A stretch of DNA of 64,000 nt from Chitinophaga agri. GTDB lineage: Bacteria; Bacteroidota; Bacteroidia; Chitinophagales; Chitinophagaceae. A model generated the notes under the pieces. That model ran no database searches and had not been told where the DNA came from. It saw only the letters and a list, made by a program, of their open reading frames with translations. The stretch spans positions 620,001 to 684,000 of the forward strand of contig NZ_CP048113.1 in the NCBI RefSeq assembly GCF_010093065.1. Direction: 5' to 3'. Shown here in pieces: positions 54,207-61,685 of this stretch. The position numbers and the translations under genes are program-made. Every line of letters starts with the position of its first letter. Within the stretch, counting starts at the first letter, position 1.

Positions 54207-55561
54207 TACTTGTCTTTTACGGTGAATGCGGCGTTGACAATACTGGCGGCTACGTTACTGCCTCCCTTACGTCCACGTATGATGACATAGGGCACCTGTT
54301 GCAGCGCCTGTAGTTTCAGTTTGGATTCGATCACATTGACAAAACCGACTGGTGCACCAATGATACCCGCCGGGGTGAACTTACCTTCCTGTAACTGATC
54401 ACACAGTTCAAACAGGGCCGTTGGTGCATTGCCGACCACAAACAGGGCATCCGGATGTTTTTCAATGGCGATGCGCATACCTGCCTGGCTACGGGTCAGT
54501 CCTTCTTTTTCTGCCAGTGGTAATACTGCTTCGTCATTCAGATAACAGTATACGTTGGCATTATATCTTTTGATGAAATCTTTCGTAATACCTGCCTGTA
54601 CCATGGTCACATCTGTAACGATGGTCCCCCCGTTGCGGAGATAATCATGCCAGTGGTCGATCGCATTATTGCTGGATACATAGAGGTCTTCGTATTCGAA
54701 GTCGGCCGTTGTATGTATACAGCGCATGATCGCCCATCTGTCGGCCTCACTGATATCCTGACGTTTCAGCTGTGCAGCGATCTGGCGGAAGCTCTCGTCC
54801 TGTATTTCCTGTCCGGAGGCTGGCTTCCTGGCCATGTAGCCTCTTGGCGTCACCAGGTAGTTCTTGAAGGAATAGGTTTGCGAGTTACCGATCATTACCA
54901 GGGAGAACATGTCTACTGCTTCCACATTCATATCGCCAAGTGTAGTGATGGTGATCGTTTCGTCCGGTCTGGTCACCTGGCGGATGATCGCCACGGGTGT
55001 CGCCGGATCTCTGTGTTGCAGGAACAGTTCCCTGAAGCGGGCGAGTTGCCAGAAGCGTTTTTTGCTCCTGGGATTGTATAAAGAAGTAACGAAGTCGCCG
55101 ATGGCAGCTGCCTGTATCCTTTTTTCGATCACCGGCCATGGTGTCATGAGATCAGATAAAGAGATACAGCAGAAATCGTGTCCAAGCGGCGCACCCAGTT
55201 TACCGGCAGCAGCGATGAACGCGCTGATCCCGGGGATAGTCTGCAGGTCGATGTGTTTATCTGTGCGGGTGCTGGCGTATTGGTATACCAGAGAGGCCAT
55301 AGCGTAGATGCCGGCGTCTCCTGAGCTGATCACGACAACATGTTTGCCGGGTTCACAGCGGTTGACGGCCAGTACTGCGCGGGCTTCTTCTTCGGTGAGG
55401 TCTTTGCCGATACATTCACAGTGAGGGGGCAGGAGGTGCTCCACAAACTGAAAATAGTAACTGTATCCGATGGCGATATCTGCTGTTGCCAGTACCTGTT
55501 GTGCAACGGGCAGGATATAGTCTCTTCCGCCGGGACCAATGCCAACTACGCTTAATTTCAT
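54206..55561 (-). CDS. CobJ-CobH fusion: C17-methyltransferase and methylmutase
   Basis: The 451-residue protein begins with CobJ/CbiH (about 1-240; VVGIGPGGRDYILPVAQQ, VVISSGDAGIYAMASLVYQ), which performs ring contraction with C17 methylation, and ends with CobH/CbiC (about 255-451; AIMRCIHTTADFEYEDLY, GGTIVTDVTMVQAGI, FVVGNAPTALFELCDQL, AGIIGAPVGFVNVIESK), the precorrin-8X methylmutase. Both halves carry their expected motifs, so both activities are likely. These are not consecutive steps, so direct channelling is not an obvious reason for the fusion. It overlaps cobL by one base. Confidence 0.93.
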   Translation of the reverse strand: MKLSVVGIGPGGRDYILPVAQQVLATADIAIGYSYYFQFVEHLLPPHCECIGKDLTEEEARAVLAVNRCEPGKHVVVISSGDAGIYAMASLVYQYASTRTDKHIDLQTIPGISAFIAAAGKLGAPLGHDFCCISLSDLMTPWPVIEKRIQAAAIGDFVTSLYNPRSKKRFWQLARFRELFLQHRDPATPVAIIRQVTRPDETITITTLGDMNVEAVDMFSLVMIGNSQTYSFKNYLVTPRGYMARKPASGQEIQDESFRQIAAQLKRQDISEADRWAIMRCIHTTADFEYEDLYVSSNNAIDHWHDYLRNGGTIVTDVTMVQAGITKDFIKRYNANVYCYLNDEAVLPLAEKEGLTRSQAGMRIAIEKHPDALFVVGNAPTALFELCDQLQEGKFTPAGIIGAPVGFVNVIESKLKLQALQQVPYVIIRGRKGGSNVAASIVNAAFTVKDK

Positions 55562-55638
55562 ATGAGTGATTCAGGAATCAGGAATTAAGAATGAGGAAAT
55601 TGATTAGCCGTAAGACAATTCCTGATGCTTATTCCCGA
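55562..55638. repeat. Dispersed AGGAATTA-type repeat between cobI and cobJ-cobH
   Basis: The gap reads GATTCAGGAATCAGGAATTA and then ACAATTCCTGATGCTTATTC, units of the AGGAAT/ATTCCT kind also seen in other gaps of the window (8276-8310, 8419-8455, 43841-43850, 46773-46782). It interrupts an otherwise tightly packed operon. Confidence 0.5.
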
Positions 55639-56349
55639 TTATTTATTAGTTTTTAAAATCAATAATGAGAAATATGGTATTTCCCTGTTTTCAAGATCTT
55701 CCAGCTTTGTGGTAATATACTGCTGCTTCGTACCGAGTCTTTCGCAGTATACTATCTGCAGGCCGGTCTGTTGGATCAGGCTCCGGATCTCGTGCAGGAT
55801 GCTTCTGACTTTAATGAGGACCACTGTTTCAAATTCTTCCAGGTAACGTGCTAACGTGTCCCGGTCTTTCATCCTGGGCAGGATGGCGATCTTTTCATTG
55901 AGTATGGCCAGAGAGGATTGATGCTCCGCAGCACCCAGTATAAAAGCGGGTACACCGGCGATGATCTCCAGTTCCAGTTGATGCGCCTGAATGTGTTTGA
56001 GCAGATAGGCGAAGGTGCTGTAAAATGAAATATCCCCTTCACTGACAAAGGCTATCTGAAGTCCTTTCTGATAATCAGCCAGTATCAGCTGAAATGTCTC
56101 CGCGTAGGTCTGTTCAGCCGACTGGCGGTCGTCTGACATTTTCAGGAACATCCCCTGGAGTTTTTTTTCGTCCAGCCGGTAATGCTGTAATATCTGCAAA
56201 GAATAACTGGCGGTCTGACCATCCGCCAGCAAGGATCCCGGATAGTAGATCTTATCTGCGTGCTGCAATGTTTGCAGGCCTTTCACGGTGATCAGCAACG
56301 GATCGCCGGGGCCTAGTGATACGCCATATATCTTTCCCTGTCTATTCAT
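55639..56349 (-). CDS. cobI: Precorrin-2 C20-methyltransferase CobI/CbiL
   Basis: The 236-residue protein has the tetrapyrrole-methylase start YGVSLGPGDPLLITVKGLQTLQHADKIYYPG and later IAFVSEGDISFYSTFAYLLKH and IAGVPAFILGAAE, in the order typical of CobI/CbiL. It methylates C20 of precorrin-2 or cobalt-precorrin-2, the first committed step towards the corrin. A CbiX chelatase is encoded 3 bp upstream, so the cobalt form is the likely substrate. A 77-bp gap with repeat-like text follows. Confidence 0.93.
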   Translation of the reverse strand: MNRQGKIYGVSLGPGDPLLITVKGLQTLQHADKIYYPGSLLADGQTASYSLQILQHYRLDEKKLQGMFLKMSDDRQSAEQTYAETFQLILADYQKGLQIAFVSEGDISFYSTFAYLLKHIQAHQLELEIIAGVPAFILGAAEHQSSLAILNEKIAILPRMKDRDTLARYLEEFETVVLIKVRSILHEIRSLIQQTGLQIVYCERLGTKQQYITTKLEDLENREIPYFSLLILKTNK

Positions 56350-56352
56350 GTA

Positions 56353-57285
56353 TCAGATGCCGAGGATCTTTTTAACGGTTGTGAACACGGTTTTCTTTTC
56401 ACCAGGTTTTTCATCTTCTTCAAAGAGGATACCTTTTACAGCCAGGTGGTGTCCAGTTTGTTCTTTACCGACTTCATCCTCGAAACCGATGATCTGCGTA
56501 CGGTATTTACACAACTGGCAGTTCATATTCGGATGACCGTCTTCGACTTCTCTGACACGTTCGTCGATTGTTTGCATCAGGAGTTCATCGCATTCGAAGG
56601 ACTTAGTTGCGATCACTGTTTTATTGGTGATAGCACTGAATTCTTCGAGCTGTGTATAGATCTTTTTAAGCAGTACACCTGTGAACAGGAATACGGGCAA
56701 TGCGACAATCCTTTTATACGGCAGGTGATCGATGATCGGTAAGTGATCTTTCAGTAAAGGCTGTGTGACGCCAATGAAGGCAGTCGTAGTAAATCCGAAG
56801 CCCAGGCCTTCACCCAGCATACGGGTCAGTTTCACAATATCGGAGTTAGCATCCGGATCGGACGTACCTCTGCCTACGAGCAGCAGACAGGCATCTTTTC
56901 TGTCCATCGCCGGATGGGCAGCTTCCGCCTGTTCTACCAGCTTCTTTGCCAGTTGCAGGATAGAAGGTGTGATACCAATGTGCCGGCCCAGTCTGATCCG
57001 CAGATCAGGATATTGTGCCTGCAGCGTATTCATTTCGAAGGGAATGTCGTTTTTGGCATGTCCACCGGCAAAGAGGATGGCAGGAATAGCGATGATCTCC
57101 CGTACACCTGCCACGTACATACGTTCTACGGCGGCAGCGTATACCGGGTGTGCAAATTCAAGAAAGCCATAATCCACCATCCGGTCAGGATAGCGGTTGC
57201 GCATCAGTGCTACCAATGCCTTAAAGCCTTCGACACCTTCGGGGTCGCGGCTGCCATGACCACAGATTAAAATCCCTTTCATCAT
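56353..57285 (-). CDS. cbiX: Sirohydrochlorin cobaltochelatase CbiX, long form
   Basis: The 310-residue protein has GILICGHGSRDPEGVEGF at the N terminus, with the metal-binding histidine, and FLEFAHPVYAAAVERM, and repeats the fold in a second half (CLLLVGRGTSDPDANSDIVKLTR), as expected for two-domain CbiX. A C-terminal CQLCKYR motif may bind metal or a cluster. CbiX inserts cobalt into sirohydrochlorin at the start of the oxygen-independent route. It overlaps the upstream epimerase-like gene by 4 bp. Confidence 0.92.
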   Translation of the reverse strand: MMKGILICGHGSRDPEGVEGFKALVALMRNRYPDRMVDYGFLEFAHPVYAAAVERMYVAGVREIIAIPAILFAGGHAKNDIPFEMNTLQAQYPDLRIRLGRHIGITPSILQLAKKLVEQAEAAHPAMDRKDACLLLVGRGTSDPDANSDIVKLTRMLGEGLGFGFTTTAFIGVTQPLLKDHLPIIDHLPYKRIVALPVFLFTGVLLKKIYTQLEEFSAITNKTVIATKSFECDELLMQTIDERVREVEDGHPNMNCQLCKYRTQIIGFEDEVGKEQTGHHLAVKGILFEEDEKPGEKKTVFTTVKKILGI

Positions 57286-58124
57286 ATACCACTATGTAAA
57301 AGGCTGAGCGGATCAGGGTACCTGAACGAATAGTCCAGTCTTTGTTTGATCTTGTCAGCGTTAACTATCTTGAAATGCGGATCGGCGGTGACTGCGAAGG
57401 TAGGCAGTTCCAGTCCGGCGACAGCGGCCGCCTGGGTGTAGTATTCCCGGCGGGTGGGATGTTCATCTGCGCAGGCATTGAATACATCACCCCATGCCTG
57501 TTGCCGGATGATCTCCCGGATCAGCGCAATACAGTCGTCCTGGTGGATGACATTGATCGGTGCATCCCCGTTCTCTACATTCTTTTTGCCAGCCAGGAAA
57601 CGGCCAGGCATACGGTCGTAACCGATCAGTCCTGCGAAGCGTATCACTGTTGTCATAAAACGAACATTGGTACGCAGCATTTTTTCTACGGTGAGCAGTG
57701 CCTTGCCGCTGCCTTTTGTAGGCATGGCTACTTCATGTTCATATACTTCTCCATTCACATCAGGGTAGACAGAAGTAGAGCTGATGAAGAGCACGTGTTT
57801 CACCGGACTGTGCTCCACTTCTTTTATGAGGTGGGCCATCTGTGCCTGATGGTACAACACAACATCTTCTCTGCGGGAAGGAGGGAAGTTAATGATCAGT
57901 ATCTGACTTTGCAGGAAGCCTGTCATGTCATTGCTGTCAATACCGGCGTCGGTGATCATTACTTTGTAGGGTTTGATCTGTTGTTCCGCCAGTTCATTCA
58001 TTTTGTCGTCCGTCGTGACAGAGCCTTTCACCAGGTATCCTTCTTTTACAAGATGGACAGCCAGCGGGAGGCCGAGCCAGCCGCAGCCTAAGATGCTGAT
58101 CGTATTTTCCGGTGTGTTGCTCAT
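57282..58124 (-). CDS. NAD(P)-binding epimerase-like protein in B12 operon
   Basis: The 280-residue protein has a Rossmann start (ISILGCGWLGLPLAVHLVKEGYLVKGSVTT), HVLFISSTSVYP and TTVIRFAGLIGYDRMPGRFLAGKKNVENGDAPINVIHQDDC, the layout of atypical short-chain dehydrogenases of the YeeZ type. The usual YxxxK pair is not evident after the SSTSVYP segment, so catalysis may be lost or altered. It overlaps cbiX by 4 bp, so it is co-translated with it. No B12 step is known to need such an enzyme; a reductase, a regulator or a chance operon member are all possible. Confidence 0.8.
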   Translation of the reverse strand: MSNTPENTISILGCGWLGLPLAVHLVKEGYLVKGSVTTDDKMNELAEQQIKPYKVMITDAGIDSNDMTGFLQSQILIINFPPSRREDVVLYHQAQMAHLIKEVEHSPVKHVLFISSTSVYPDVNGEVYEHEVAMPTKGSGKALLTVEKMLRTNVRFMTTVIRFAGLIGYDRMPGRFLAGKKNVENGDAPINVIHQDDCIALIREIIRQQAWGDVFNACADEHPTRREYYTQAAAVAGLELPTFAVTADPHFKIVNADKIKQRLDYSFRYPDPLSLLHSGI

Positions 58125-58130
58125 ATTGAT

Positions 58131-58967
58131 TTAATCTTCTGCGCGGACCTGTTCACTGACGATCACTGTTTCCGCCTTCGCATACCGGTGCCGCAGGTAC
58201 AGTTCCGCGTATAAAGATATAATGATACTAATAAAAACCAGTCCGACAATATTATTCTGGAAATCACTAAGTTCGAGTGATTCGTTCCATGTGCTTGCAA
58301 TTTTATACAAAGGAATGGCAAAACACATGATCGTGATCAGGACATTCAGTTTAAAACGATGACGCTGGATCTTTTTCTGGTCAAATGTTTTCAGCAGTTT
58401 GCTCAGCAGCAGGGAGTCGCAGGTGCCCGTGGCGATCAGCCCGAGCGAGAATACGATGCCACCCATAATGGCGTATACCCATTGATTAGATACAGATACA
58501 GCATACCCGAAGGCAGCGATCTGTGAAGAGGTATCGAAGATGAATCCGAAGATAATACCCGTGAGGATGACGGTGAATGGGTTCAGACTGTTATCAAACA
58601 CTTTTGGCAGCAGTCTTTTACGGAATCCGCTGACGGTCGTATTGTCTTTACGGGACAGGTTGATCAGGTTTGAAATACCCATGAGCAGCAGCATCACGGA
58701 AGACAACCATTCCACGACGAGATCCAGTACGGGAGGTATCTCAAAGTTGTTCTTCAGTATACACAGGAATAACGCGATAGCCGTGACCATGATGCCATGG
58801 CCAAACGTGAACAGGGTGCCTACCCAGCGGGTCCATTTGCTTTTATGGAGATGCAGGCGGTAGGTGTAGCTATCAATCACCGTGATATGATCGGGATCCA
58901 GACCATGCCTTAAACCCAGCACAGACAGGACAATGAATCCGGTCAGATCTTGTTGCAGGATGTCCAT
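58131..58967 (-). CDS. NiCoT-family nickel/cobalt permease
   Basis: The 278-residue protein has about eight hydrophobic segments and the signature RHGLDPDHITVIDSYTYR (HX4DH motif) in the second segment, followed by GTLFTFGHGIMVTAI and GFIFDTSSQIAAFG, all standard in HoxN/NixA/NicT permeases. It imports Co2+ or Ni2+ across the inner membrane. It lies 9 bp after the ferredoxin gene under the cobalamin riboswitch, which favours cobalt. Confidence 0.93.
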   Translation of the reverse strand: MDILQQDLTGFIVLSVLGLRHGLDPDHITVIDSYTYRLHLHKSKWTRWVGTLFTFGHGIMVTAIALFLCILKNNFEIPPVLDLVVEWLSSVMLLLMGISNLINLSRKDNTTVSGFRKRLLPKVFDNSLNPFTVILTGIIFGFIFDTSSQIAAFGYAVSVSNQWVYAIMGGIVFSLGLIATGTCDSLLLSKLLKTFDQKKIQRHRFKLNVLITIMCFAIPLYKIASTWNESLELSDFQNNIVGLVFISIIISLYAELYLRHRYAKAETVIVSEQVRAED

Positions 58968-58976
58968 AAGATGCGT

Positions 58977-59336
58977 TTATTCGTTAGGCTGGCTGTTATA
59001 GGAGAGTGGTTTCGCATCAACCAGTTCCGCTTCCGGGAAGTGTACATGGTCCATGACAAGTGCATTCTTCATCAGGTGCTCTGCGACGATGGCGCGGGTG
59101 GTTTCAGGAGAGACTTCTTTATACCACAGGCCTTCCGGATGCATAAATACCATGGGGCCCCAGGTACACTGGCCCAGGCACTTGGTGCGGACGGTGTGGA
59201 TCTCATCGTTCAGGTCATTTTCGGAGAGATGTGTCCTTAATCTGATGGTCGTTTCATCTGCGCCTTTGTTGCTGCAGGTGCCGCCATTACAGATAAAGAG
59301 GATTTTCTGAACTTTCGTCAGGTCTTTGATTGCCAT
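58977..59336 (-). CDS. Thioredoxin-like [2Fe-2S] ferredoxin
   Basis: The 119-residue protein has four cysteines at 16, 21, 53 and 57 (FICNGGTCSNKGADE and TKCLGQCTWGP), the spacing of thioredoxin-fold 2Fe-2S proteins. Such ferredoxins often occur in B12 clusters and are thought to supply electrons for cobalt reduction or for CbiX-linked steps; this role is inference. It is the first gene downstream of the cobalamin riboswitch. Confidence 0.9.
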   Translation of the reverse strand: MAIKDLTKVQKILFICNGGTCSNKGADETTIRLRTHLSENDLNDEIHTVRTKCLGQCTWGPMVFMHPEGLWYKEVSPETTRAIVAEHLMKNALVMDHVHFPEAELVDAKPLSYNSQPNE

Positions 59337-59489
59337 GCTGGTCGTTACTTTTGATTTAATACATTAATTACCCGTTAATGATTAAACAAGACCCCCGGAA
59401 ATAGAAAGGAAACAAGTGCAGGTGTGCGGATGGCAAACTGCGGAATGTACTCCTTCCACTTTTTTCCCGAAGTGTTGGATAAACATAGT

Positions 59490-59668
59490 CGTTGGCAGGT
59501 CTTCTGACTCGTTCTACTTTTAACGCCTTCCCATGCGCCGACAGGCGGACAGTGGCATCAGTTAAAAGCTGTTACAGAACTTACAGCAGCGGGAACTGTT
59601 TTGGAATCACACCAAATTCCCTTTTAATTTCAACCGGTTTGTGAGCGGCTGAAAACCAAAAACCGTAG
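59490..59668 (-). ncRNA. Cobalamin riboswitch
   Basis: On the minus strand the order of conserved blocks is right: AAAAGGGAATTTGGTGTGA, then CAGTTCCCGCTGCTGTAAG, GCCACTGTCCGCC (B12 box region), GGGAAGGCG, and GAGTCAGAAGACCTGCC at the 3' end. A promoter box sits just upstream of the 5' end. The 3' end is about 155 bases before the ferredoxin start, leaving room for an expression platform. It should lower expression of the whole operon from the ferredoxin gene on when adenosylcobalamin is plentiful. Confidence 0.93.
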
Positions 59669-59676
59669 CAAATGTA
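59669..59676 (-). promoter_or_regulatory. Promoter -7 box for riboswitch operon
   Basis: The minus strand reads TACATTTG, an exact match to the Bacteroidota TAnnTTTG box. Transcription would start about seven bases on, at the 5' edge of the riboswitch. No clear TTG was found at the -33 position. Confidence 0.6.
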
Positions 59677-59733
59677 GGTATTTATTTACTTTTTTTATCA
59701 GTAGATAAAAGCAGCGTACAGTTAATCAGTTAG

Positions 59734-60678
59734 TTATGCTAATGAATAATAAAGGGCGGTAATGATCACGAGGGTCAGCAACGTCACTGCATGATTGATA
59801 TACATGACTTTGCGTAGCTCCTCATGGGCGAGGTCCCTGGCATGTTCCCCAATATATGGCTTGACAACTACCTGCCCATGGTAGGTGTTGGGGCCGCCGA
59901 AACGGCAATGCAATATGCCGGCAAGAGCGGACTCGGGGTACCCGGAGTTAGGGCTGGCATGCTGGTTACCGTATTTAAAGATATAGATCAGCCCCCGTTT
60001 ACTGAAGGTGGCCAGTACCATCAGCACGGCCGTGATACGGGCCGGGATAAAGTTGGCCACATCATCCAGGCGGGCGGCGAACTTCCCAAACCAGAAGAAT
60101 TCCTCCTTTTTGTAACCGATCATCGAGTCAAGGGTGTTGATCATCTTATAAATCATCATGGCCGGTAAGCCTCCGACGGCATAATAGAACAAAGGCGCGA
60201 TGACACCGTCGCTCAGGTTTTCAGAAAGGGTTTCAAATACGGCCGTACGGATCTGGTTTTCACGCAGGTGCGTTGTTTCCCTGCCTACGATCCAGGACAG
60301 TCGTTTTCTGCCCGCTTCCAGTCCCTGGGTAGCCAATGTGTCAAAAACCTCTTTGCCTTCCTGTAAGAGGCTTTTATTCGCCAAACCATAGAAGACAAAT
60401 ATGCTGGTGAACAGGTAATAAAAAATGGGTGTCTGTAATTGCAGTAACAGATATTGTGCGCCATAAAAGAGCCCGCCCGTGACGATACAGAGGGCAAGGG
60501 TCATCCACATACCTTTGATGAACCGGTATTCGCCTTTATTAAGTGTAGCGGTGCATCTGGCGATAATGGATCCGAAAAGGCGGACAGGGTGTGGCAGCCA
60601 GCGGGGATCGCCCAGCGCAAGGTCCAGCAGATAGCCCGTCACTAAAGGAATAATGATCAGGAGAAACCGTTGATCCAT
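59734..60678 (-). CDS. cbiB: Adenosylcobinamide-phosphate synthase CbiB/CobD
   Basis: The 314-residue membrane protein has GYLLDLALGDPRWLPHPVRLFG near the N terminus, ENLSDGVIAPLFYYAVGGLPAMMIYKMINTLDSMIGYK and FGGPNTYHGQ, all standard in CbiB. It attaches aminopropanol phosphate (or aminopropanol) to adenosylcobyric acid. The partner PLP enzyme that makes the side chain is encoded immediately upstream, overlapping by 22 bp. The stop codon lies about 65 bp before the riboswitch. Confidence 0.95.
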   Translation of the reverse strand: MDQRFLLIIIPLVTGYLLDLALGDPRWLPHPVRLFGSIIARCTATLNKGEYRFIKGMWMTLALCIVTGGLFYGAQYLLLQLQTPIFYYLFTSIFVFYGLANKSLLQEGKEVFDTLATQGLEAGRKRLSWIVGRETTHLRENQIRTAVFETLSENLSDGVIAPLFYYAVGGLPAMMIYKMINTLDSMIGYKKEEFFWFGKFAARLDDVANFIPARITAVLMVLATFSKRGLIYIFKYGNQHASPNSGYPESALAGILHCRFGGPNTYHGQVVVKPYIGEHARDLAHEELRKVMYINHAVTLLTLVIITALYYSLA

Positions 60679-61685
60679 GTGTTCAGGGCTTTGATCAGTA
60701 ATTGGTTGTCCTCCGGCCGTTGTGTAGCGATCCGGAAGTGTTGTGTAGACAGACTTTTAAAGTTGGACGCGTCGCGGATAAGCAGACCATGATTGCTCAG
60801 CAGGTATTGTTTGAGTAATGATGCAGAGAACCGGTGCGTCATACAGAGGAAGAAGTTCGTGTGTGTGTGCCAGACACTGAATTCCTGCATGTAACGTAGT
60901 TGATCCATCAGTTCCTGTGTGTCTTTCCGGAGGCGGCTGACAGGCAGCTTGAGTGTATCCCTGTGTGCTGCGATGTAGAGACCCGCTTCTATGGCCAGGG
61001 CATTGACAGACCAGGGCATTTTGGAAGCCAGGATCTTGCTGATCAGTGCCGCATTACTGAGGATGTATCCGAGGCGCAGGCCGGGGATGGAATATGTTTT
61101 TGTGAGTGATTTGATGATGATCAGATTGGGATGGCGGTCAATGGCGCCGGCCATCGAAATCACCGCTTCTGTAAAGTCAACGTAGGCTTCATCTATGACG
61201 AAAATCGTTTTCGGATGGGCGGTGAGTAGCTGCGTGATCGTGTCCCGCGTCAGTATAGCTCCGGTAGGATTGTTCGGGTTACCGAAGAATACCAGGTCTG
61301 TATCAAAACGGGTGCCCGCGTTCAGGTCATCGTAGGGAACATACCTGACCGTCAGATCGTTGGTCTGGCAGGCGTCTTCATATTCCGCGAAAGCGGGAAC
61401 AGCGATCGTAACCGTCTTTTGGCGAAAGGCGTGCGCAACAAGATAGAACGCCTCCGTAGCGCCATTCGTCACAAGCACTTGTCCGGGTGTGAGCAGGTGC
61501 CAGCCGGCCAGTGCCTGTTGCAGTCGCTGGGCATTGGCTTCCGGATAATTATTCAGTTTATAGAGACATTCCGTGAGATGCTGTTGTAATCCGCTGTCAA
61601 ATCCTTCATAGTATACATTTGAGCTGAAATCGGCTTTGACAGGATAATTGAATAAATACCTGTCGTCTCCATGCCCGTTGATCAT
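60657..61685 (-). CDS. cobD: Threonine-phosphate decarboxylase-like PLP enzyme
   Basis: The 342-residue fold-type I aminotransferase has the CobD start (VKADFSSNVYYEGF), VTNGATEAFYLVAHAF, FFGNPNNPTGAIL, IDEAYVDFTE and the PLP lysine in SLTKTYSIPGLRLGY. In B12 synthesis this enzyme decarboxylates L-threonine phosphate to aminopropanol phosphate. It overlaps cobQ by 4 bp and cbiB by 22 bp, matching that job. Histidinol-phosphate aminotransferase is related but would not fit this context. Confidence 0.9.
   Translation of the reverse strand: MINGHGDDRYLFNYPVKADFSSNVYYEGFDSGLQQHLTECLYKLNNYPEANAQRLQQALAGWHLLTPGQVLVTNGATEAFYLVAHAFRQKTVTIAVPAFAEYEDACQTNDLTVRYVPYDDLNAGTRFDTDLVFFGNPNNPTGAILTRDTITQLLTAHPKTIFVIDEAYVDFTEAVISMAGAIDRHPNLIIIKSLTKTYSIPGLRLGYILSNAALISKILASKMPWSVNALAIEAGLYIAAHRDTLKLPVSRLRKDTQELMDQLRYMQEFSVWHTHTNFFLCMTHRFSASLLKQYLLSNHGLLIRDASNFKSLSTQHFRIATQRPEDNQLLIKALNTWINGFS

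Noticed and set aside
57342..58091. Plus-strand open frame of 249 codons opposite the epimerase-like gene
   Set aside because: The minus-strand frame has a clear Rossmann motif and operon overlaps; the plus-strand product is cysteine- and histidine-rich without any family pattern.
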